Made by a program: the position numbers and the translations under genes | Source: Herbidospora galbida | GTDB lineage: Bacteria > Actinomycetota > Actinomycetes > Streptosporangiales > Streptosporangiaceae | DNA: 64,000 nt | Assembly (NCBI RefSeq): GCF_005233835.1 | Contig: NZ_SZQA01000022.1 | Coordinates: 1-64,000, forward strand | Direction: 5' to 3' | Part shown: positions 59,846 through 64,000 of the stretch, piece by piece | Layout of the letters: each line of letters opens with the position of its first letter | Position numbering within the stretch: position 1 is the stretch's first letter | Notes under the pieces: model-generated | Told to the model about the DNA's origin: nothing | What the model saw: only the letters and a program-made list of their open reading frames with translations | The model's database searches: none

Positions 59846-60427
59846 ATGAGCTGGGTTCTGGCCGCATTGCTGCTGGCCGAGGTGCCGGGGGTGCCGACCG
59901 TCGCGGAGGTGCTCAACCGACTGGAGACGCTGGAGGTCGCCGAGGAGCGGAACGCCTCCACTTATGACCGTGTGCTGTTCCCCCACTGGTCGACCGTGGC
60001 CGGGACCTGCAACACCCGCGAGACCGTGCTCCGGCGCGACGGCTTCGACGTCGTCACCGACGCCGCCTGCCGCTCGGTCTCCGGCACGTGGCACAGCCCC
60101 TACGACGGCGGGATCTGGACCAAAGACTCCGACGTGGACATCGACCACATGGTCCCGCTCAAGGAGGCCTGGCGGTCGGGCGCCTGGGCCTGGACGACCG
60201 AGCAGCGCCGCCGGTTCGCCAACGACCTCGACGGGCCGCAGCTCTGGGCGGTGACCGACAACGTCAACCAGGCCAAGGGCGACAAGGACCCGGCCGCCTG
60301 GAGGCCGCCGAGGCGGGACTTCGAGTGCGTGTACGCGAAGTCGTGGATCGCCGTCAAGCACGCGTGGACGCTGACTCTGCAGGCCGAGGAGAAGACGGCG
60401 CTCCTGGACATGCTGCTCACCTGCTGA
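59846..60427 (+). CDS. Secreted HNH endonuclease family protein (DUF1524-like), second copy
   Basis: The protein has 193 residues and a short N-terminal hydrophobic segment (MSWVLAALLLAEVPGVPTVA). The nuclease-like domain has CNTRETVLRRDG, GTWHSPYDGGIWTKDSDVDI, then DHMVPLKEAWRSGAW and VNQAKGDKDPAAWRPPRRDF. All key positions of the paralogue at 23931-24548 are kept (DHxVPL, W-SGAW, VN-AKG, WRPP). It is a probable extracellular nuclease. GTGAGGA precedes the ATG. It is not adjacent to any immunity-like gene, which argues against a toxin role. Confidence 0.87.
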   Translation: MSWVLAALLLAEVPGVPTVAEVLNRLETLEVAEERNASTYDRVLFPHWSTVAGTCNTRETVLRRDGFDVVTDAACRSVSGTWHSPYDGGIWTKDSDVDIDHMVPLKEAWRSGAWAWTTEQRRRFANDLDGPQLWAVTDNVNQAKGDKDPAAWRPPRRDFECVYAKSWIAVKHAWTLTLQAEEKTALLDMLLTC

Positions 60428-60461
60428 GGCAACGACTCGGGAAAAAGCCTTCAAACCGCTA

Positions 60462-60481
60462 CGAAACGGTTGTTAGTTTCG
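60462..60481. promoter_or_regulatory. Inverted repeat CGAAAC-N8-GTTTCG upstream of the SnoaL gene
   Basis: Perfect 6-bp arms CGAAAC (60462-60467) and GTTTCG (60476-60481) lie 21-40 nt before the SnoaL-like gene start. A second overlapping repeat AACCG-N8-CGGTT (60454-60471) shares bases with it. It could be an operator or an mRNA hairpin; no regulator gene is next to it. Confidence 0.3.
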
Positions 60482-60501
60482 GCGGAAGGGGGTGGTGTGC
60501 G

Positions 60502-60933
60502 ATGACCAGTGCCCGGGAGCTCAAAGACCTCTGCATCGAGGCCTATAACCGGCACGACGTCGGAGGGATGATGCGGCACTTCGCACCCGCGGGTGTCCTG
60601 GTCACACCGGCGGGGATCCATGAGGGGCGGGAGCAGGTCGCCTGGTACTACGCCCACTGGTTCGCGGCGTTCTCTGATCTGAAGGTGACCGCGTGGATGT
60701 TGCCGACGGCCGACGACCCGGCCGTCACCGAGTTCACGATCACCGGCACCCATGACGGGCCGTTCCTGCTCAGCGATGGAGCGGAACTGCCCGGCACGGG
60801 GCGGCGGATCGCGCTGCGCGGGGTGTCGCTCTGCACGATCGAGGACGATCTGATCGTCACCGACCGCGACTACTACGACCAGTTGGAGCTCTACAGTCAG
60901 CTCGGGTTGCCGGTGGGGGTGGGGGTCTCCTAG
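60502..60933 (+). CDS. SnoaL-like (NTF2 fold) protein
   Basis: This 143-residue soluble protein follows the SnoaL-like pattern: LKDLCIEAYNRHDVGGMMRH, APAGVLVTPAGIHEGREQVA, FAAFSDLKVTAWML and RGVSLCTIEDDLIVTDRDYY. Such proteins include polyketide cyclases, isomerases and many of unknown role. The ATG at 60502 comes after a GGAAGGGGG stretch. The 3' end overlaps the convergent SGNH hydrolase gene by 4 nt. Confidence 0.88.
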   Translation: MTSARELKDLCIEAYNRHDVGGMMRHFAPAGVLVTPAGIHEGREQVAWYYAHWFAAFSDLKVTAWMLPTADDPAVTEFTITGTHDGPFLLSDGAELPGTGRRIALRGVSLCTIEDDLIVTDRDYYDQLELYSQLGLPVGVGVS

Positions 60934-61661
60934 AGCGCCGGGGCGGGTTTGCGCGCCTCGACGACCAGGGGAAACGGCCGGGGATAGGGGGCGCCCACGC
61001 CGAACTGGCCCGACAGCGTGTCGGCGAAGGCCGCCGCGATGCGGAGTTCGCCCTGGCCGTTGGGGTGGGTGCCGTCCCAGGTGTGGGCCGAGGCGACGAA
61101 CTCGGCGTGGGTCGCGGCGATGACGATCGGGGAGCGCGCGGTCGTCATGTCGCCTGCCGTGAGGATCAACCGGCGGTTGAACTCCGACACGCGGGCGTTG
61201 AACTCGGGGTCGACGGAGGCCCGGTGGGTGTCGAGGACGGTGCCCAGGATGATCTTCACGTCGTGGTTGCCGGTTCTGGCGTTGGAGATGAAGGCCCGCA
61301 GGTTGGCCTCGTTCTGGTCGGCGGAGTGGCCGTACCAGAACAGGTCGTTGATCCCCAGCAGGACCAGCAGGTATTGCGGCCGGTGCGCGGCCACCTTCCG
61401 GGCGATCTCGGCCATCTCCAGGCAGTAGGGGCGGCCCCACTGGGCGTTGTGGTCGGGGTCGAAGTCGGGGTCGGCGTAGGTGGCGTCGCCGTCGCCGGGC
61501 TCGGGGGTGGCGATGGCGTCGAGGTCGCTCCGGGGGCCGACGAAGTCGAGGGTGACGTCGTGCTGCTTGAGGTGCTTGAACAGCCGGTAGCGCCAGGTCC
61601 AGTCGCCGCTGCTGCCGTGGCTGATGGAGTCGCCGACGATCATCAAGGTGACAACGCTCAT
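60930..61661 (-). CDS. SGNH/GDSL-type hydrolase
   Basis: The 243-residue protein has block I LMIVGDSISHG at the N-terminus (Ser nucleophile), the Gly and Asn blocks in YLLVLLGINDLFWYG, and the Asp-x-x-His block in WDGTHPNGQGELRIA. It is an esterase/lipase-like enzyme acting on small esters or glycan acyl groups. No signal peptide is visible from the ATG at 61661; the frame open to 61688 overlaps the divergent promoter region. It is divergent from the P450 gene. Confidence 0.92.
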   Translation of the reverse strand: MSVVTLMIVGDSISHGSSGDWTWRYRLFKHLKQHDVTLDFVGPRSDLDAIATPEPGDGDATYADPDFDPDHNAQWGRPYCLEMAEIARKVAAHRPQYLLVLLGINDLFWYGHSADQNEANLRAFISNARTGNHDVKIILGTVLDTHRASVDPEFNARVSEFNRRLILTAGDMTTARSPIVIAATHAEFVASAHTWDGTHPNGQGELRIAAAFADTLSGQFGVGAPYPRPFPLVVEARKPAPAL

Positions 61662-61710
61662 AATCACTGAATGTAGCTGTATGAACACGGTTCGTCATTC
61701 AGGAGTTGTC

Positions 61711-62880
61711 ATGCTGCCGCTGCACATGCGCCGCCAGGAGTTCGACCCGCACCCCGACCTCACCGGGCTGCTCCGCCAAGACGGGCTCGCCCGGGTCCCG
61801 ACGCTCTACGGCGGACCGGAGGCGTGGCTGGTCACCCGCTACGACGAGGTCCGCGACGTGCTGCGCGACCCCGAGACGTTCAGCAACGCCCTCAGCCTCA
61901 ACCTGCGCTTCCCCGACCTGCCGGAGCCCACGCCGGAAGAAGAGGTCCAGATGCGCGCGGGCGCGATGCTCATGATGGACCCGCCCGAGCACACCCGGCT
62001 GCGGCGGATGCTGACGCCCGAGTTCACGATGCGGCGGATCCGCCGCCTGGAGCCGAGGGTGACCGAGATCGTGAACGACCATCTCGACGCGATGGAGGCC
62101 AAGGGGTCGCCGGCCGACCTGGTCACCGACTTCGCCATGCCGGTTCCCTCGCTGGTCATCTGCGAACTGCTGGGCGTGCCCTACCAGGACCGGGCGGCCT
62201 TCCAGGAACGTACCGCCACGATGATGGACATCGCCTGCCCGCCCGAGAAGCGGCTCAGCGCGCAGCGGGAGGCCCGCGACTACATGGCCGACCTGGTCGC
62301 GCGGCACACCGCGACGCCCGGCGACGACCTGCTCGGGATGCTCATCCGGGAGCACGACCTGGAGATCGACGAGCTCATCGGGATCGGCGGGCTGCTGCTG
62401 ATCGCCGGGCACGAGACGACCACGAACATGCTGGGCCTGGGCACCCTCGCCCTGCTGCGCAACCCCGGCCAGCTGGCGAAGCTGCCCGGCGACGTCGACG
62501 GCGCCGTCGAGGAGCTGCTGCGTTACCTCAGCATCCTGCACGCCGGGGTCACCAAGGTCGCCACCCGCGACGTCGAGCTGTCGGGCACGAAGATCCGCGA
62601 AGGCGAGGTCGTGATCGTCTCGCTCCCGGCCGCCAACCGCGACCCCGCCTTCGCCGCCGACCCCGACCGGCTCGACATCGGCCGGGAGAACCACGCGCAC
62701 GTCGCCTTCGGCTACGGCGCCCACCACTGCCTCGGGGCGCCGCTGGCGCGCATGGAGATGCGCATCGCCTTCCCCGCGCTGTTCGCCCGGTTCCCCGGCC
62801 TGCGCGAGACCGAACCGGCCGCGCGGTTCCGCTCCCATCACTTCGTGTACGGGCTCTCGACGCTTCCCGTCGCCTGGTAG
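61711..62880 (+). CDS. Cytochrome P450
   Basis: This 389-residue bacterial class I P450 has the I-helix oxygen motif LLLIAGHETTTNM, the K-helix E-x-x-R in AVEELLRYLSI and the heme ligand loop in AFGYGAHHCLGAPLARMEM (Cys near residue 340). It has the length and motifs of the CYP105/CYP107-like group of actinomycetes. AGGAG lies 5 nt before the ATG at 61711; an ATG at 61681 is also in frame. No ferredoxin gene is adjacent, so electrons must come from an unlinked partner. The substrate is unknown. Confidence 0.93.
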   Translation: MLPLHMRRQEFDPHPDLTGLLRQDGLARVPTLYGGPEAWLVTRYDEVRDVLRDPETFSNALSLNLRFPDLPEPTPEEEVQMRAGAMLMMDPPEHTRLRRMLTPEFTMRRIRRLEPRVTEIVNDHLDAMEAKGSPADLVTDFAMPVPSLVICELLGVPYQDRAAFQERTATMMDIACPPEKRLSAQREARDYMADLVARHTATPGDDLLGMLIREHDLEIDELIGIGGLLLIAGHETTTNMLGLGTLALLRNPGQLAKLPGDVDGAVEELLRYLSILHAGVTKVATRDVELSGTKIREGEVVIVSLPAANRDPAFAADPDRLDIGRENHAHVAFGYGAHHCLGAPLARMEMRIAFPALFARFPGLRETEPAARFRSHHFVYGLSTLPVAW

Positions 62881-62903
62881 GCGGCGCCGAGAGCCCGAAA
62901 CTT

Positions 62904-63881
62904 TCAGCCCACCCGGCAGGACACCGTCGGCCAGGTGCTGTTGCCGTTGCGCATGATTGTCACGCCCCAGTTGTTGCCGCTTCCGTTGGGCCGGGCCGTG
63001 AGGGTTTGCGCGTTCGGGTAGGACGCGGAGATGTTCCACGTCGAGCTGATCTTCGCGGGCGACGGTACGTTCATCGTCACCGTCCAGTTGCTCGAACCGC
63101 TCACCGAGACGTTCAGGTTGTAGCGGTCGGTCCACGACTGGCCCGCCGACAGGCTGGCCGTGCACGAGCCCCCGCCACCCGTCGGGGTGGGCGTGGGGGT
63201 GGGGTTCGGGCTCGGGTTCCCGCCGGTCGGGGCCACCGCGCGGCCGGTGCTGGGCGAGATCATGCCGGCGCACAGGTTGCGGCTCGCCAGGTTCTGGGCG
63301 ATCTGCGGGACGGCGGCCACGGTGGTGGCGTACTGGTCGTGCATGAGGATGACCTGGCCGTTCTGCAGGCGGCCGGCCGCCTGGACGATGGCCGAGGTGC
63401 TGGCGCCGTTCCAGTCCTGGGAGTCGACGTCCCACAGCACCTCGGTCAGGCCGAGCTGCTGCGCGATCGAGCGCACGGTTCCGTTGGTCTCGCCGTAGGG
63501 CGGGCGGAACAGGCGCGGGGCGGTGCCGGTCGCCGACTGGATGGCGCTCTGGGTGCGGGAGAGTTCCGACTGGATCTGCGAGCTGCTCATCTGGGTCAGG
63601 TGCGGATGAGTGTAGCTGTGGTTCGCGACCCACATACCGGCGCTGACCTGGGCGCGGACCAGCGCGGGGTTGGCGGCGGCGTTCTGGCCGGTGTTGAACA
63701 TCGTGGCCCGCAGACCGGCGTTGCGCAGCGCGTTCAGCAGGGTGTTGGTGTTCCCTCCCGGACCGTCGTCGTAGGTCAGGCCGACGTAGCCGGCGCTGCA
63801 GTCGGCGGCCTTCGCCGGGACGGAGACGAGCGCTCCGGCCAGGGCGACGGCCGCGGCGAGCATGATCGTTTTCAGACGCAT
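62904..63881 (-). CDS. Secreted polysaccharide deacetylase (CE4, NodB) with C-terminal CBM2
   Basis: The 325-residue exported protein starts with a signal peptide ([20 protein letters not shown], then VPAKAA). The NodB domain has all five motifs: [28 protein letters not shown] and VILMHDQ. A Pro/Thr linker ([16 protein letters not shown]) leads to a carbohydrate-binding module of family 2 ([20 protein letters not shown], ending NSTWPTVSC). It should deacetylate chitin, xylan or peptidoglycan-like glycans. GGAGG 7 nt before the ATG at 63881 fixes the start. A CebR-like box lies upstream. Confidence 0.95.
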   Translation of the reverse strand: MRLKTIMLAAAVALAGALVSVPAKAADCSAGYVGLTYDDGPGGNTNTLLNALRNAGLRATMFNTGQNAAANPALVRAQVSAGMWVANHSYTHPHLTQMSSSQIQSELSRTQSAIQSATGTAPRLFRPPYGETNGTVRSIAQQLGLTEVLWDVDSQDWNGASTSAIVQAAGRLQNGQVILMHDQYATTVAAVPQIAQNLASRNLCAGMISPSTGRAVAPTGGNPSPNPTPTPTPTGGGGSCTASLSAGQSWTDRYNLNVSVSGSSNWTVTMNVPSPAKISSTWNISASYPNAQTLTARPNGSGNNWGVTIMRNGNSTWPTVSCRVG

Positions 63882-63922
63882 CGCGGAACCTCCGGGTGGC
63901 ACACAGGTGGCGGTTGGAGGTA

Positions 63923-63936
63923 GGGGAGCGCTACCC
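63923..63936. promoter_or_regulatory. CebR-like operator GGGGAGCGCTACCC
   Basis: The 14-bp sequence matches the CebR box TGGGAGCGCTCCCA at 11 of 14 positions, including the central GAGCGCT. CebR is the LacI-family cellobiose-responsive repressor of cellulose-utilisation genes in streptomycetes and thermobifidas. It lies 42 nt upstream of the ATG of the CBM2-containing deacetylase, where a repressor would block the promoter. Confidence 0.55.
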
Positions 63937-64000
63937 GAAGCACATTTTGAGAACGTGTGTCGAAAATTGTCAATGAGTAACAGAAAGTTTCGGGGGTTGA

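Overview
High-GC (by eye about 70%) chromosomal DNA from an actinomycete. GTG starts are common, genes are tightly packed and often overlap by 1-4 nt, and the gene families (LAL regulators, WYL regulators, TIGR03086 proteins, SigJ-type ECF41 sigma factor, DUF3040, secreted RICIN and CBM2/CBM6 proteins, bacterial P450) are typical of filamentous soil actinobacteria. The mix suggests Streptosporangiaceae (Nonomuraea-like), but the genus cannot be fixed from the window. No rRNA, tRNA, CRISPR array, transposase or insertion sequence was seen. The region looks like a mosaic of accessory genes rather than a conserved core segment.

Layout. 1-4.0 kb: two tandem LAL (AAA ATPase + LuxR) regulators on the minus strand, the first cut by the window edge. 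4.0-8.1 kb: an alpha/beta hydrolase that has lost its catalytic serine, coupled to an MFS transporter; a secreted beta-propeller protein; an XRE/MmyB-type regulator. 8.1-13.6 kb: a secreted RICIN lectin with a parS-like palindrome beside it, a WYL regulator divergent from a DinB-like TIGR03086 protein, a flavodoxin-like reductase, a YihY/BrkB membrane protein, a CBS protein and a methyltransferase. 13.6-17.7 kb: a frameshifted secreted CAP protein, a VOC protein coupled to an NmrA-like reductase, a badly decayed acyl-CoA oxidase pseudogene, a 2H phosphoesterase and a DUF3040 protein. 17.7-23.1 kb: a siderophore-interacting protein and a five-gene operon (trypsin-like protease, MoxR, DUF58, two VWA proteins). 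23.1-27.2 kb: a small winged-helix regulator/membrane-protein pair with a double palindromic operator, a secreted HNH nuclease, a DsbA-VKOR disulfide-forming pair, and an M56 protease/BlaI repressor pair.

27.2-42.1 kb: a RICIN-like secreted protein, a DHFR-family reductase, an asparagine synthetase, and then the most striking part of the window, a surface-protein island. It has a divergent small LPFTG protein with hexapeptide repeats, a DUF916-type membrane protein, a 2958-residue exported protein (L-type-lectin-like head, Fn3 and Ig-like modules, fifteen ~126-residue DUF11-like repeats and a C-terminal module), a small secreted protein that is essentially this C-terminal module alone, and a membrane-anchored single DUF11 protein. 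The cast parallels the WxL loci of Firmicutes (small LPxTG protein, DUF916 protein, proteins with a shared C-terminal wall-binding domain), although the shared module here has no tryptophan. I infer an actinobacterial WxL-like surface assembly.

42.1-64 kb: a TetR regulator divergent from an MMPL exporter with two copies of an inverted-repeat operator, an LLM flavin oxidoreductase, an FAD/NAD(P)-binding protein, a GT4 glycosyltransferase preceded by an ideal CRP-type palindrome, an ECF41 sigma factor divergent from an NDH-2-like oxidoreductase that has a matching promoter, a GH95 alpha-L-fucosidase with two CBM6 domains, a two-component system, an aldo/keto reductase, a HAD hydrolase, a secreted propeller-like protein, a second HNH nuclease, a SnoaL protein, an SGNH hydrolase, a cytochrome P450, and a secreted CE4 deacetylase with a CBM2 domain and a CebR-like box upstream. 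There is no stretch of more than about 300 bases without a gene or pseudogene.
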